DNA of 64,000 nt from Nocardioides aurantiacus (GTDB lineage: Bacteria; Actinomycetota; Actinomycetes; Propionibacteriales; Nocardioidaceae). Where the stretch lies: NCBI RefSeq assembly GCF_003752505.1, contig NZ_RKHO01000001.1, positions 1,240,001 through 1,304,000 on the forward strand. Reading direction: 5' to 3'. Shown here piece by piece: positions 54,360 through 63,139 of this stretch. A program made the translations under genes and the position numbers. The notes beneath the pieces are model-generated. The model did not search any database and was not told the DNA's origin. It worked only from the letters and a program-made list of their open reading frames with translations. Every line of letters begins with the position of its first letter. Positions within the stretch are counted from its first letter, which is position 1.

Positions 54360-54397
54360 GTTGCACGACCGTATCCACATTGTTTCGGGCACGTAAC
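54360..54397 (-). promoter_or_regulatory. GlnR box upstream of glnA
   Basis: Read on the minus strand: GTTAC-N6-GAAAC-N6-GATAC-N6-GCAAC, four half-elements with exact 11-bp periodicity, as in the actinobacterial GlnR consensus. It sits just upstream of a TACGTA/TAGTTT -10 region, as expected for nitrogen-dependent control of glnA. Confidence 0.8.
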
Positions 54398-54437
54398 ACG
54401 ACGGTCACCCAGCGGTCGTCCACCACCCCCTCCTGGC

Positions 54438-54443
54438 TAGGCT
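54438..54443 (+). promoter_or_regulatory. -10 box for the RDD gene (leaderless)
   Basis: TAGGCT, 6 nt before the GTG at 54450. Confidence 0.5.
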
Positions 54444-54449
54444 CGGCGC

Positions 54450-54836
54450 GTGCCTGAGTACGCCTCCTGGGGACGGCGCATCCTCGCCCTCGCCATCGAC
54501 TGGATCGCCTCGATCCTCGCCGTCGTGGGGCTCGTGGGCTTCGCCCGCTACCTCGACGACCCGTCGTCGGGCTGGTGGGTCCTCGGTGTGTTCGCGGTGC
54601 AGGTGACGCTGCTGACCGCGTTGGTCGGCGGTTCGTTCGGACAGATCTGCACCGGCGTGCGCGTGCTGCGCGAGGACGGTCGGCTGCTGCCCTTCATCCC
54701 CACCCTGCTCCGCACCGTCCTGATCTGCCTGGTGGTGCCGCCGATCATCTTCCAGTCGGCCACCGGTCGGGGGCTGCACGACCTGTGGACCCGGTCCGCG
54801 GCGTACGACGCCCGCAGCGCCCGCCGAGCCGCCTGA
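54450..54836 (+). CDS. RDD-family membrane protein
   Basis: 128 aa. [21 protein letters not shown] carries the R...D pattern of the RDD family, followed by a second helix ([20 protein letters not shown]), [14 protein letters not shown], and a third helix ([13 protein letters not shown]) with [13 protein letters not shown] at the end. Function unknown. It is divergent from glnA; the RDD-glnA neighbourhood is conserved in mycobacteria. Confidence 0.87.
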   Translation: MPEYASWGRRILALAIDWIASILAVVGLVGFARYLDDPSSGWWVLGVFAVQVTLLTALVGGSFGQICTGVRVLREDGRLLPFIPTLLRTVLICLVVPPIIFQSATGRGLHDLWTRSAAYDARSARRAA

Positions 54837-54845
54837 CCCGCCTCC

Positions 54846-55367
54846 TCAGGCGGGTGGCAGCACACCCCGCCGCACCGTGAGGTGCTCGGGCCAGGTGACG
54901 ACGAGCTCGCCGCCCGGGGGAGTGACCCGCCACCGCTCGACCAGCTCGCCCAGCCGCCGCTGCACCCGCTCCACCTCGCGCGGAGTGGCGTACGCCGATG
55001 CCCGGTCGGGGTCGAGCCGTCCCTCGTGGTCGACGCACGCCGCCAGCGATTCCGAGCGCGAGGCGTCGGCCGCACCGGCGCGCGAGAGCCGCCGCGAGCG
55101 ACGTTGGTCGCGGACGGGGTTGCGCTCGGCCGGGGGCGGGGTGAAGAAGCCACCCAGGTCGCCACCGGCCGCGACCTGGCCGAAGATGCCGAGACGGAGC
55201 CCCAGCGCCTCCTCGATCGCGAGGTGGACGAGGTCGTGCGGCACGTCGCCCACCGGGGCGCCGACGCCCACTCGGGGCGGCACGTCGGGGCCGGTGTCGT
55301 GGCGCCCGGAGCGACGTACGCCCACGCGGTAGCGGCGACCCTCGACCCGCTCGAAGACGACCTCCAC
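54846..55367 (-). CDS. Hypothetical protein
   Basis: 173 aa, soluble. Recognisable pieces are MEVVFERVEGRRYRVGVRR at the start, then VPHDLVHLAIEEALGLRLGI and GGDLGGFFTPPP, and a C-terminal TPREVERVQRRLGELVERW with GGELVVTWPEHL. No domain is recognised. TAGCCT ends 7 nt before the GTG, so the message is probably leaderless. Convergent with the RDD gene. The same reading style and codon use as its neighbours. Confidence 0.7.
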   Translation of the reverse strand: MEVVFERVEGRRYRVGVRRSGRHDTGPDVPPRVGVGAPVGDVPHDLVHLAIEEALGLRLGIFGQVAAGGDLGGFFTPPPAERNPVRDQRRSRRLSRAGAADASRSESLAACVDHEGRLDPDRASAYATPREVERVQRRLGELVERWRVTPPGGELVVTWPEHLTVRRGVLPPA

Positions 55368-55374
55368 GCGGGCG

Positions 55375-55380
55375 AGGCTA
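55375..55380 (-). promoter_or_regulatory. -10 box for the 173-aa protein gene (leaderless)
   Basis: TAGCCT on the minus strand, 7 nt before the GTG at 55367. Confidence 0.5.
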
Positions 55381-55409
55381 CGGAGCGACCATCGGGTCGC
55401 GCCAGTGGT

Positions 55410-56135
55410 TCAGCGACCGCGCAGGTTGCCGCGCTGGCCCTTCATCGAGGTCGGGATCGGGCCCTTGGGCATCGGCACGGCCGAGCGGTGGGCGTCGATG
55501 GCCTTGATGCGCGCGAGCACGTCGGTCAGCTGCGCGGGCTTGACCTCCTTGCCGAGCTTCTGGACCGTCTTGGTCAGCTTGGGCAGCGGCACCTGGCCGG
55601 GCTCACGGCCCACGACCAGCTCGTGGATCGGCACCTCGCGCGCGACCCGCTCGTGGCGACGACGCTCCGAGGCGAGCAGGCCCTTGAGGCGGGTCGGGTT
55701 GCCCTCGCCGATCAGCACGATGCCGGGACGGCCCACGACGCGCGTGACGATGTCCTGCTGCTTGTTGACCGCCACGGCGGGGTCGGTCTTCCAGCCGCGG
55801 CGCAGCTGCTGCAGCGCGGCGGCGGCGGCGCCGGGACGCCCCTCGATCTGCTTGTACGCCGCGGTGGCGGCGCGGCGGCCGAAGACCACCAGCACCGCGA
55901 ACAGGCCGACGAGCACGCCGATCAGGATCGGGAACCAGAGCGTGCGGAAGATCAGCAGCATCAGCGCGAAGCCGGCGAGGCCCGCGAGCAGGAAGGTGCC
56001 CAGCAGAATCAGTCCGATCTTCGGATCGGACTTCTTGGTCATGGTGTAGCTCTGCCGGATCTGTGCGATCCGACCGGGCTTGGAGGGGTCCTTGACCTTC
56101 TTCGCCTTGGGCTGCTTCTCGAGCTTCGTCGCCAT
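55410..56135 (-). CDS. DUF4191 membrane protein
   Basis: 241 aa. A basic N-terminus (KQPKAKKVKDPSKPGRIAQI) precedes two adjacent helices (GLILLGTFLLAGLAGFALML and LWFPILIGVLVGLFAVLVV), then a cytoplasmic domain with GRPGAAAAALQQLRRGWKTD, DIVTRVVGRPGIVLIGEG and VPLPKLTKTVQKL. It is the conserved neighbour of lipA in actinobacteria; function unknown. ATG at 56135 was preferred over 56171 because homologues start at MATK-like sequence. Confidence 0.87.
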   Translation of the reverse strand: MATKLEKQPKAKKVKDPSKPGRIAQIRQSYTMTKKSDPKIGLILLGTFLLAGLAGFALMLLIFRTLWFPILIGVLVGLFAVLVVFGRRAATAAYKQIEGRPGAAAAALQQLRRGWKTDPAVAVNKQQDIVTRVVGRPGIVLIGEGNPTRLKGLLASERRRHERVAREVPIHELVVGREPGQVPLPKLTKTVQKLGKEVKPAQLTDVLARIKAIDAHRSAVPMPKGPIPTSMKGQRGNLRGR

Positions 56136-56199
56136 GGGTGATGCCTTCGGGTGGTTCGGGTGGGCCGTCACCCAGTCTCTCAGACGGGACCGGGGAGGG

Positions 56200-57135
56200 T
56201 CAGGACGCGGTCTCGCGCGCCTCGATCGCCTGCTTGTAGAGACGCCCGGCGCGGTAGGAGGACCGCACGAGCGGACCGCTCAGCACGCCGGCAAAGCCTA
56301 TCTCCTCGGCCTCGGTCGTCATCTCGACGAACTCCTCGGGCTTGACCCACCGCTCCACGGGGTGGTGGCGCGGCGAGGGGCGGAGGTACTGCGTGATGGT
56401 GATCAGCTCGCAGCCCGCGCCGTGGAGGTCGACCAGCGCCTGGTGGATCTCCTCGCGGGTCTCGCCCATGCCGAGGATCAGGTTGGACTTGGTCACCAGG
56501 CCGAACTCGCGGGCCTGGGTGATCACGTCGAGCGACCGCTCGTAGGTGAACGCCGGGCGGATCCGCTTGAAGATCCGCGGCACCGTCTCGACGTTGTGGG
56601 CGAGCACCTCGGGGCGGCTCTCGAAGACCTCGCGCAGCAGGTCGGGCTTGCCGTTGAAGTCGGGGATGAGGTTCTCCACGCCGGTGCCGGGGTTCAGCTC
56701 GTGGATCTGCTTCACCGTCTCGGCGTACAGCCAGGCGCCGCCGTCGGGCAGGTCGTCACGGGCGACGCCGGTGATGGTGGCGTAGCGCAGGCCCATCGTC
56801 TGGACGGACTCGGCGACGCGGCGGGGCTCGTCGCGGTCGAGCGGCTGCGGCTTGCCGGTGTCGATCTGGCAGAAGTCGCAGCGGCGGGTGCACTGGTCGC
56901 CGCCGATGAGGAAGGTCGCCTCGCGGTCCTCCCAGCACTCGTAGATGTTGGGACAGCCGGCTTCCTGGCACACGGTGTGCAGGCCCTCGGACTTCACGAG
57001 CTTCTGCAGCTCGGTGTACTGCGGGCCCATCTTGGCGCGCGTCTTGATCCACTCGGGCTTGCGCTCGATGGGGGTCTCGGCGTTGCGGGCCTCGAGTCGG
57101 AGGAGCTTGCGGCCTTCACTTGCTACCTGGGTCAC
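56200..57135 (-). CDS. lipA: Lipoyl synthase
   Basis: 311 aa radical-SAM enzyme that inserts two sulfurs into the octanoyl chain bound to 2-oxoacid dehydrogenase E2 and GcvH proteins. Auxiliary cluster cysteines: [13 protein letters not shown]. Radical-SAM CxxxCxx[11 protein letters not shown]. Others are [15 protein letters not shown] and [18 protein letters not shown], with the C-terminal serine region [17 protein letters not shown] lies 6 nt before the GTG. Separated from lipB by an ABC transporter pair. Confidence 0.96.
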   Translation of the reverse strand: MTQVASEGRKLLRLEARNAETPIERKPEWIKTRAKMGPQYTELQKLVKSEGLHTVCQEAGCPNIYECWEDREATFLIGGDQCTRRCDFCQIDTGKPQPLDRDEPRRVAESVQTMGLRYATITGVARDDLPDGGAWLYAETVKQIHELNPGTGVENLIPDFNGKPDLLREVFESRPEVLAHNVETVPRIFKRIRPAFTYERSLDVITQAREFGLVTKSNLILGMGETREEIHQALVDLHGAGCELITITQYLRPSPRHHPVERWVKPEEFVEMTTEAEEIGFAGVLSGPLVRSSYRAGRLYKQAIEARETAS

Positions 57136-57141
57136 CGCTCA

Positions 57142-57147
57142 AGCGTA
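57142..57147 (-). promoter_or_regulatory. -10 box for lipA (leaderless)
   Basis: TACGCT on the minus strand, 6 nt before the GTG at 57135. Confidence 0.5.
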
Positions 57148-57192
57148 CGTCGGTGACGCAGGTCTCCCCGAGCCGGCGGTCGTGCGTGCCGC

Positions 57193-58164
57193 TCACATGT
57201 CGCGACGCGAGAACCACGCCAGCGAGACGACGCAGGCGAGCGCCAGCAGCGCGCCCAGGAACAGCACCGCCTCGGTGTGGGTCAGCACCTGCAGCTGCGA
57301 GCAGCGACCCAGCAGCGAGCAGGTGGCCGAGGGGTCGTCGTAGGTGTGGTCGGTGCGCAGCCAGCCGACCGCGTTGGTGCCGACGGCCCAGCGGCCGGCG
57401 CCGTCGACGGGCAGCAGGCTGACCGCGACCTCGCCGCCCACGGCGTACACGAACAGCAGTGCGAGGGTGGCCACGGTGTGCCGGAAGACCATGGTGAGGG
57501 CGAAGGCGCCGAGGCCCGCGGCGGCGCTCAGCGCGACCCCGCGGCCGACCTGGAGCGCGACGTCGCTCAGCTCCCCGCCGCTCACCTCGACGCCCCGTGC
57601 GCGGGCGACGAGCAGCAGCACGGCCCAGAACGCAGCCAGCGCCACGAGCGCGGTCGCGGCGCAGCCGAGCACCACCGCGCCCGCCTTGGCCAGCCAGACC
57701 CGGCGCCGACGGCCCTCGAAGAGCAGCTGGGTGGCCATCGAGCCCGAGCCCCAGTCGCCGCCGGCGAAGGTGCTGCCGGCGACGATGAGCAAGCCGGCGA
57801 CCAGCAGCCCGACCTGCACGCCGCGTCCTTCGCGCACGACGGCGGGGTCCATCGCCTCGCGGGGGTAGAAGCTGTCCGCGGCGGGCAGCAGCGCCGAGGT
57901 GCAGTCGGCCGGCTCCGCCTCCGGGCCGAGGTAGTCGGTGGGCGCCTCGCGGCAGGCCCGGACCTCGGCGCGGACCTGCGGGTCGCGGCCCGCCAGGTCG
58001 ACCTGCGCCTGCGCGTCGACGCGCTCGTCCTGGGTCAGCGGCCGCGTCTGGTAGGCCGTGAGGCCGGCCACCAGGGCCGCCGCCAGGACGGTGCCGAGCA
58101 CCAGCAGCGCGATGCTGCGGCGGGTGCGGAACCGGCTCAGCTCGACCAGCAGCAGGCGCGTCAC
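57193..58164 (-). CDS. ABC-2 type transporter permease
   Basis: 323 aa. First helix SIALLVLGTVLAAALVAGL, then an extracytoplasmic loop of about 90 aa with two cysteines (VRACREAPTDY; EPADCTSALL), then five hydrophobic segments, among them VGLLVAGLLIVAGSTFAGGD, GCAATALVALAAFWAVLLLV and EAVLFLGALLALACVVSLAW. FAGGDWGSGSMATQLLFEGR is the ABC-2 coupling region. The GTG start overlaps the ATPase stop by 4 bp. The exported substrate is unknown. Confidence 0.82.
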   Translation of the reverse strand: MTRLLLVELSRFRTRRSIALLVLGTVLAAALVAGLTAYQTRPLTQDERVDAQAQVDLAGRDPQVRAEVRACREAPTDYLGPEAEPADCTSALLPAADSFYPREAMDPAVVREGRGVQVGLLVAGLLIVAGSTFAGGDWGSGSMATQLLFEGRRRRVWLAKAGAVVLGCAATALVALAAFWAVLLLVARARGVEVSGGELSDVALQVGRGVALSAAAGLGAFALTMVFRHTVATLALLFVYAVGGEVAVSLLPVDGAGRWAVGTNAVGWLRTDHTYDDPSATCSLLGRCSQLQVLTHTEAVLFLGALLALACVVSLAWFSRRDM

Positions 58165-59099
58165 GAGGCTGCCCCCTGGTCGGGCCGCGCGTCACGACGA
58201 CCGGTCAGGCCCAGGAAGAACGACTCCAGCGTCGGCCGCACCTCGGTCAGCTCGCTGACGAACAGCCCGCGCTCGGCCAGCAGCCGGGTCAGCCGGGCCG
58301 GGTCGCCGTGGCCCTCGACCAGCAGGGCCGCGCCGTCGCGGGTGACGGTGTGGCCCGCGGTCTCGAGGAAGTGCTGCGCGCCCCGCGGGTCGGCGACGAC
58401 GAGGCGGGTGCGCGAGACCGCGTCGCCCAGCAGGTCCTGCACCGGCCCGGAGGCGAGCAGCCGGCCGCGGCCCACGATCGAGACGGAGTGGCAGACCTGC
58501 TGCACCTCGGCCAGGATGTGTGAGCTCAGCAGCACCGTGACGCCGGAGTCGCCGAGGGTGCGCACCAGGTCGCGGATCGAGCTGATGCCCGCCGGGTCGA
58601 GGCCGTTGGTGGGCTCGTCGAGGATCAGCAGGTCGGGGTCCTTGAGCAGCGCCGAGGCGATGGCCAGGCGCTGGCGCATGCCGCCGGAGTAGGCGGCGTA
58701 CGACGTGCGGTCGCGGCGTTCGAGCCCGACCTGGTCCAGTGCCGCCTCGACCGCGCCGCGCGGGGCGCCGACGGTGCGGGCAAGCAGGCCGAGGTTCTTG
58801 CGGCCCGAGAGCGTGGGCACGAAGTGGGGCGCCTCGACGACCGCGCCGACCCGGCCCAGCACGTCCGGCAGTCCCGCCGGCACGTCGGTGCCGAAGAGCC
58901 GCATCTGCCCGCTCGTGGGCCGGGCCAGGCCCAACAGCAGCCGCAGCGTCGTGGTCTTGCCCGAGCCGTTGGGGCCGAGGAAGCCGTGGACACCGCCTGC
59001 GGGGACGGCCAGGTCGAGCCCGTCGAGCGCGGCGTGGCGACGGAGGCCGGAGCGGTAGACCTTGCGCAGGTCGCTCGTCTCGATCACGAGCTCGCTCAT
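58161..59099 (-). CDS. ABC transporter ATP-binding protein
   Basis: 312 aa. Walker A FLGPNGSGKTTTLRLLLG (about residue 40), the Q-loop region GAVVEAPHFVPTLSGRKN, signature YSGGMRQRLAIASALL, Walker B DLLILDEPTNGLDPAG, switch LLSSHILAEVQQV. The EAPHFVP Q-loop and C-terminal extension are typical of CcmA-like drug/bacteriocin-type exporters. It forms an operon with the permease, inserted between lipB and lipA. Confidence 0.92.
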   Translation of the reverse strand: MSELVIETSDLRKVYRSGLRRHAALDGLDLAVPAGGVHGFLGPNGSGKTTTLRLLLGLARPTSGQMRLFGTDVPAGLPDVLGRVGAVVEAPHFVPTLSGRKNLGLLARTVGAPRGAVEAALDQVGLERRDRTSYAAYSGGMRQRLAIASALLKDPDLLILDEPTNGLDPAGISSIRDLVRTLGDSGVTVLLSSHILAEVQQVCHSVSIVGRGRLLASGPVQDLLGDAVSRTRLVVADPRGAQHFLETAGHTVTRDGAALLVEGHGDPARLTRLLAERGLFVSELTEVRPTLESFFLGLTGRRDARPDQGAAS

Positions 59100-59161
59100 G
59101 CGACGTGCACCCCTCGTCGGCCGCCCGGTCCTGGACCGGTCCAGCATGGCGCAGCGGTCGG

Positions 59162-59944
59162 TCAGCCCCGCGGATTGAGCACGGGGACACGCAGGTCCGC
59201 GTGCGTGCTCGCCACGGCAGGCCGGCGGCCCGGCTCGGGCCGGGGGTCGTAGTCGGGCGTCGCGGCGTACGGCTCCCAGGCGAGCAGCTCGCTCAGCCGT
59301 GCCCGCACCAGCGGGAGCACCTCGGTGACGGTGACCCGCCGGCCGAGCTCCTGGCTGAGCGTGGTGACGCCGGCGTCGTCGATGCCGCAGGGCACGAACC
59401 GGTCGTACCACGCCAGGTCGACGTCGCAGTTGAGCGAGAAGCCGTGCATGGTGACGCCGCGGGCCACGCGGATGCCGAGCGCCGCGATCTTGCGCTCGGG
59501 CCGGCCGGGGCCAGCGTCGGTGCCCGGCGTCGCCCGGAGCCACACGCCGCTCCGGCCCGGCACGCGGGCGGTGGTGACGCCCAGGTCGGCGCAGACCAGG
59601 ATCAGCGCCTCCTCGACGCGGCGCACGTAGTCGACGACCAGGACGTGGTCGGGCAGCCGCACGATCGGGTAGCCGACCAGCTGGCCGGGGCCGTGGAAGG
59701 TGATCTTGCCGCCGCGGTCGACGTCGACGACCTGCACGGGCTCGCCGGTGGCGGTGGAGAGGTCGGTGGGCCGCTCGTGGGGCTCGGTGCGCTTGCCGGC
59801 GGTGTAGACGGCCGGGTGCTCGAGCAGCAGCGTCGTGCCGGGGGCACCGGCGACGACCTCGGCGTGCACGGCTCGCTGCCGCTCCCACGCCTCGAGGTAG
59901 TCCACGGGCGCGGCGGTCAGGTCCTGGAACAGCAGCTCGGCCAC
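59162..59944 (-). CDS. lipB: Octanoyltransferase
   Basis: 260 aa; moves octanoyl from acyl-carrier protein to lipoyl domains, the step before LipA. Motifs: [69 protein letters not shown] (read in two parts), and the catalytic cysteine in [14 protein letters not shown]. An extra stretch (TDAGPGRPE) interrupts the usual RKIA neighbourhood. GTG at 59944 was chosen because TACCGT ends 6 nt upstream. Confidence 0.95.
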   Translation of the reverse strand: MAELLFQDLTAAPVDYLEAWERQRAVHAEVVAGAPGTTLLLEHPAVYTAGKRTEPHERPTDLSTATGEPVQVVDVDRGGKITFHGPGQLVGYPIVRLPDHVLVVDYVRRVEEALILVCADLGVTTARVPGRSGVWLRATPGTDAGPGRPERKIAALGIRVARGVTMHGFSLNCDVDLAWYDRFVPCGIDDAGVTTLSQELGRRVTVTEVLPLVRARLSELLAWEPYAATPDYDPRPEPGRRPAVASTHADLRVPVLNPRG

Positions 59945-59950
59945 CCGGCC

Positions 59951-59956
59951 ACGGTA
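59951..59956 (-). promoter_or_regulatory. -10 box for lipB (leaderless)
   Basis: TACCGT on the minus strand, 6 nt before the GTG at 59944. Confidence 0.5.
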
Positions 59957-60026
59957 TCTCGCCCCGCGGCGGGATCCGCCTGTGGACGACCGCCCACGGG
60001 GGCGCCGGAGCGGGCAGCCTGGGCCC

Positions 60027-60545
60027 ATGGCGGTGTGGCGGGCGGTGGGTCTCGGGCTGTGCGTGGCGCTGGTCGCGCTGGCGGTGTGGACGGGGCGGGA
60101 GCCGCCCTCACCGGCCCCGACGGCGCCGACGGTCCGGGCGGCGGCGGTCTCGCCGTCCCCGCGGTCGGAGGCGGGGCCACGCGCGGTGCTGCGGGCGTGG
60201 GACCGGCGGCGGGCGGCGGCGTGGGCTGCGGGGGACGCCGAGGCGCTGCGGCGGCTCTACGTGCCCGGGTCGCGGGCCGGGCGGTCCGACGTACGCCTGC
60301 TGGGGGAGTACGCCGCCCGCGGCGTCCGGGTGCGCCGGCTCACCACCCAGGTCTTCGCCGTCGACGTCGTCGGAGCAGCGCCCCGTCGGTGGCGGCTGCG
60401 CGTGGTCGACCGGGTCGCCGGTGGCGAGCTCGTCGCGAGGGGGCGGGTGCGGGCGCTGCGCAGCGGCCCGGTGGTCACCCGTCGGGTCGAGCTCGTGCGC
60501 CGCGACGACGGCTGGCGGGTGGGCCGGTCGACCGCCGTGGACTAG
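60027..60545 (+). CDS. Membrane-anchored or secreted hypothetical protein
   Basis: 172 aa. The N-terminal hydrophobic segment ([18 protein letters not shown]) acts as signal or anchor, followed by a Pro/Ala-rich linker to about residue 50. The remainder ([70 protein letters not shown]) resembles an NTF2/SnoaL-like alpha+beta fold. No ligand can be named. CAGCCT lies 6 nt upstream of the ATG as a weak -10. Divergent from lipB, convergent with the epimerase gene. Confidence 0.7.
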   Translation: MAVWRAVGLGLCVALVALAVWTGREPPSPAPTAPTVRAAAVSPSPRSEAGPRAVLRAWDRRRAAAWAAGDAEALRRLYVPGSRAGRSDVRLLGEYAARGVRVRRLTTQVFAVDVVGAAPRRWRLRVVDRVAGGELVARGRVRALRSGPVVTRRVELVRRDDGWRVGRSTAVD

Positions 60546-60552
60546 CGGCGGG

Positions 60553-61446
60553 TCAGCGACTGGGGGAGAGGCCCTCGGCCAGGACCGCGCGGACGTCCGG
60601 GTCGTGCCAGGTGTAGCCGCTCGACCTCAACGCCTCGGGCACGGCGTTGACCGAGTCGAGCACCAGGCCGCCCAGCTCGCCGCCTGCCTTGCGGAGCACC
60701 ACGGCGGGGGCGGGCACGACGGCCGGGCGGTGCAGCAGCGAGCCCAGCGCCTCGGTGAACTCGGCGTTGGTCGGGGTGACCTCGGAGCAGAGATTCACCG
60801 GGCCCTCGACCTCGTGCTCGGCGGTGTGGATCACGGCGTCGACCCAGTCGCGGGCGCTCATCACCGGCATGTGCTGGGTGCCGTCACCGAGCTTCCCGCC
60901 CAGGCCGGCGGCGAAGAGCAGCCGCAGCCCCTTGAGCGGCATCGAGCGGCGGTCGAAGACGGGGGAGGTGCGGAGCACCACGACGCGGGCGCCGGCCTGC
61001 GACGCGGGCGCGGCGGCGGCCTCCCAGGCGCGCGAGACGCGGGTGAGCAGGGCGTCGCCGCGGGACCCGGCCTGCTCGGTCAGCGGCTCGGCGCCGTGGT
61101 CGCCGTAGAAGCTGATGCCGTTGCCGGCCAGGAACACCGGCTTGCTCGACGAGGCGGCGACGGCGTCGGCCAGCACCGAGGTGGTGGTGATCCGGCTGTT
61201 CATCAGCTCCCGCGCCCAGCGGCTCGAGTGGGGGTTGCCGACCAGCGGGGAGCCGGCCAGGTTGACCACCACGTCGTGGTCCTCGACCACCTCGACGCCC
61301 AGCGGGGCGGCGTACGGGTCCCAGCGGAGCTCCTGGCTGCCCGGGGCGCGGCGTACGAGGGAGGTGACGTCGTGGCCGGTGGCGACCAGCTGCTCACGCA
61401 GCTGGGTGCCGAGGAAGCCGGAGGAGCCCGCGATCAGGAAGCGCAT
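60553..61446 (-). CDS. TIGR01777-family NAD-dependent epimerase
   Basis: 297 aa, short-chain dehydrogenase-like epimerase. The Rossmann start is [20 protein letters not shown]; further family blocks are [88 protein letters not shown] and [15 protein letters not shown]. The usual YG active-site region is seen. Function undetermined, though the gene is conserved beside lipB in actinobacteria. Confidence 0.88.
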   Translation of the reverse strand: MRFLIAGSSGFLGTQLREQLVATGHDVTSLVRRAPGSQELRWDPYAAPLGVEVVEDHDVVVNLAGSPLVGNPHSSRWARELMNSRITTTSVLADAVAASSSKPVFLAGNGISFYGDHGAEPLTEQAGSRGDALLTRVSRAWEAAAAPASQAGARVVVLRTSPVFDRRSMPLKGLRLLFAAGLGGKLGDGTQHMPVMSARDWVDAVIHTAEHEVEGPVNLCSEVTPTNAEFTEALGSLLHRPAVVPAPAVVLRKAGGELGGLVLDSVNAVPEALRSSGYTWHDPDVRAVLAEGLSPSR

Positions 61447-61522
61447 GGGCCCAGCGTCCCACCGAGGTGGTCGGCACGCCCGACCGGACCGCACCACTTG
61501 CCCTGCACAGACCCCGACGCAA

Positions 61523-61528
61523 TAGGCT
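61523..61528 (+). promoter_or_regulatory. -10 box for lpdA (leaderless)
   Basis: TAGGCT, 7 nt before the GTG at 61536. Confidence 0.5.
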
Positions 61529-61535
61529 CGGGCGC

Positions 61536-62927
61536 GTGAGTGATTTCGATGTCGTCGTCCTCGGTGCGGGCCCCGGTGGCTACGTGGCCGCCATCCGCGC
61601 CTCGCAGCTCGGCCTCAAGGTCGGCGTGATCGAGAAGCAGTACTGGGGCGGGGTGTGCCTCAACGTCGGCTGCATCCCCTCCAAGGCGCTGCTCCGCAAC
61701 GCCGAGCTCTCCCACATCCTGACCCACGAGAAGGACGTCTTCGGCATCACCGGCGACGTCTCGATGGACTACAAGCCGACGCACGCGCGCTCGCGCGAGG
61801 TCTCGGAGTCCATCGTCAAGGGCGTGCACTTCCTCATGAAGAAGAACAAGATCGAGGAGATCCACGGCTGGGGGACGTTCACCGACGCCAAGACGATCGA
61901 GGTCGAGCTGGACGACGGGTCGAAGCGCACCGTCACCGCCGACAACGTCATCATCGCGACCGGCGCCACCACCCGCCTGGTCCCCGGCACCTCGCTCAGC
62001 GAGAACGTCGTGACCTACGAGGAGCAGATCCTCGACGACCAGCTCCCCGGCTCGGTCGTGATCGCGGGCTCCGGCGCCATCGGTGTCGAGTTCGCCTACG
62101 TGATGAAGAACTTCGGCGTCGACGTCACCATCGTGGAGTTCCTCGACCGGATGGTGCCCACCGAGGACGCCGAGATCTCCAAGGAGCTGGCCAAGCACTA
62201 CAAGAAGCTCGGCGTGAAGGTCCTGCTCAAGACCAAGGTCGAGAAGATCGAGGACACCGGCTCCGGGGTCAAGGTCACCGTCTCCAAGGACGGCAAGGAG
62301 GAGGTCATCGAGACCGACAAGGTCCTCCAGGCGATCGGCTTCGCGCCCCGTCTCGACGGCTACGGGCTCGACCAGACCGGCGTGAAGACCACCGAGCGCG
62401 GCGCGATCGAGGTCGACGCCCGCGGCCGCACCAACGTCGACGGCGTCTGGGCGATCGGCGACGTCACCGGCAAGCTGATGCTCGCCCACACCGCCGAGGC
62501 GATGGGCATCGTCACCGCCGAGACGATCGCGGACCACGAGACCATCGAGATCGACTTCGACATGATCCCGCGGGCGACGTACTGCCAGCCGCAGATCGCC
62601 TCCTTCGGCTACTCCGAGGCGCAGGCCAAGGAGAAGGGCTACGACGTCAAGGTCGCCAAGTTCCCGTTCTCGGCCAACGGCAAGGCCAAGGGCCTCGGCG
62701 ACGCGGTCGGCTTCGTCAAGATCGTCGCCGACGCCGCCCACCACGAGATCATCGGCGCCCACCTCATCGGCCCCGACGTCACCGAGCTGCTGCCGGCGCT
62801 GACGCTGGCCCAGAAGTGGGACCTCACCGCCGACGAGGTCGCCCGCAACGTCTTCGCCCACCCGACCCTCTCCGAGGCCGTCAAGGAGGCCGTCGAGGGG
62901 ATCGCCGGGCACATGATCCACATGTAG
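61536..62927 (+). CDS. lpdA: Dihydrolipoyl dehydrogenase
   Basis: 463 aa E3 flavoenzyme that reoxidises lipoyl groups of 2-oxoacid dehydrogenases with NAD+. FAD motif [20 protein letters not shown], redox disulfide [15 protein letters not shown] (about residue 40), NAD motif [20 protein letters not shown], second FAD motif [12 protein letters not shown], dimer-interface His-Glu pair [15 protein letters not shown]. The GTG start is leaderless. Lysine-rich for this genome ([13 protein letters not shown]), as is common in highly expressed genes. Together with lipA/lipB it completes the local lipoate theme. Confidence 0.95.
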   Translation: MSDFDVVVLGAGPGGYVAAIRASQLGLKVGVIEKQYWGGVCLNVGCIPSKALLRNAELSHILTHEKDVFGITGDVSMDYKPTHARSREVSESIVKGVHFLMKKNKIEEIHGWGTFTDAKTIEVELDDGSKRTVTADNVIIATGATTRLVPGTSLSENVVTYEEQILDDQLPGSVVIAGSGAIGVEFAYVMKNFGVDVTIVEFLDRMVPTEDAEISKELAKHYKKLGVKVLLKTKVEKIEDTGSGVKVTVSKDGKEEVIETDKVLQAIGFAPRLDGYGLDQTGVKTTERGAIEVDARGRTNVDGVWAIGDVTGKLMLAHTAEAMGIVTAETIADHETIEIDFDMIPRATYCQPQIASFGYSEAQAKEKGYDVKVAKFPFSANGKAKGLGDAVGFVKIVADAAHHEIIGAHLIGPDVTELLPALTLAQKWDLTADEVARNVFAHPTLSEAVKEAVEGIAGHMIHM

Positions 62928-62979
62928 GTGGTCCGTCTCGTGGGCCGGTGCGACCGGTTTCCCAGGTGATGAACCCGAG

Positions 62980-63019
62980 CTGCCTCCTCACACACGTTGC
63001 GTCGTGTGCGAGGAGGCAG
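62980..63019. terminator. Large hairpin after lpdA
   Basis: CTGCCTCCTC-A-CACACG pairs with CGTGTG-C-GAGGAGGCAG (17-bp arms, one mismatch, 6-nt loop) about 50 bp after the lpdA stop. It is a probable terminator, or part of a repeat preceding the next gene. Confidence 0.65.
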
Positions 63020-63139
63020 TTCGCTGTGTGGGGTACGCCGGGCGCCACCTCGCCTCCACAGGCGTGCTCGCGGGGACGGCTGTCCACAGATCGGCACCGG
63101 TGGGTGGTCGCCCGCGTGCTGTCGACAGACCGTCGCCCC

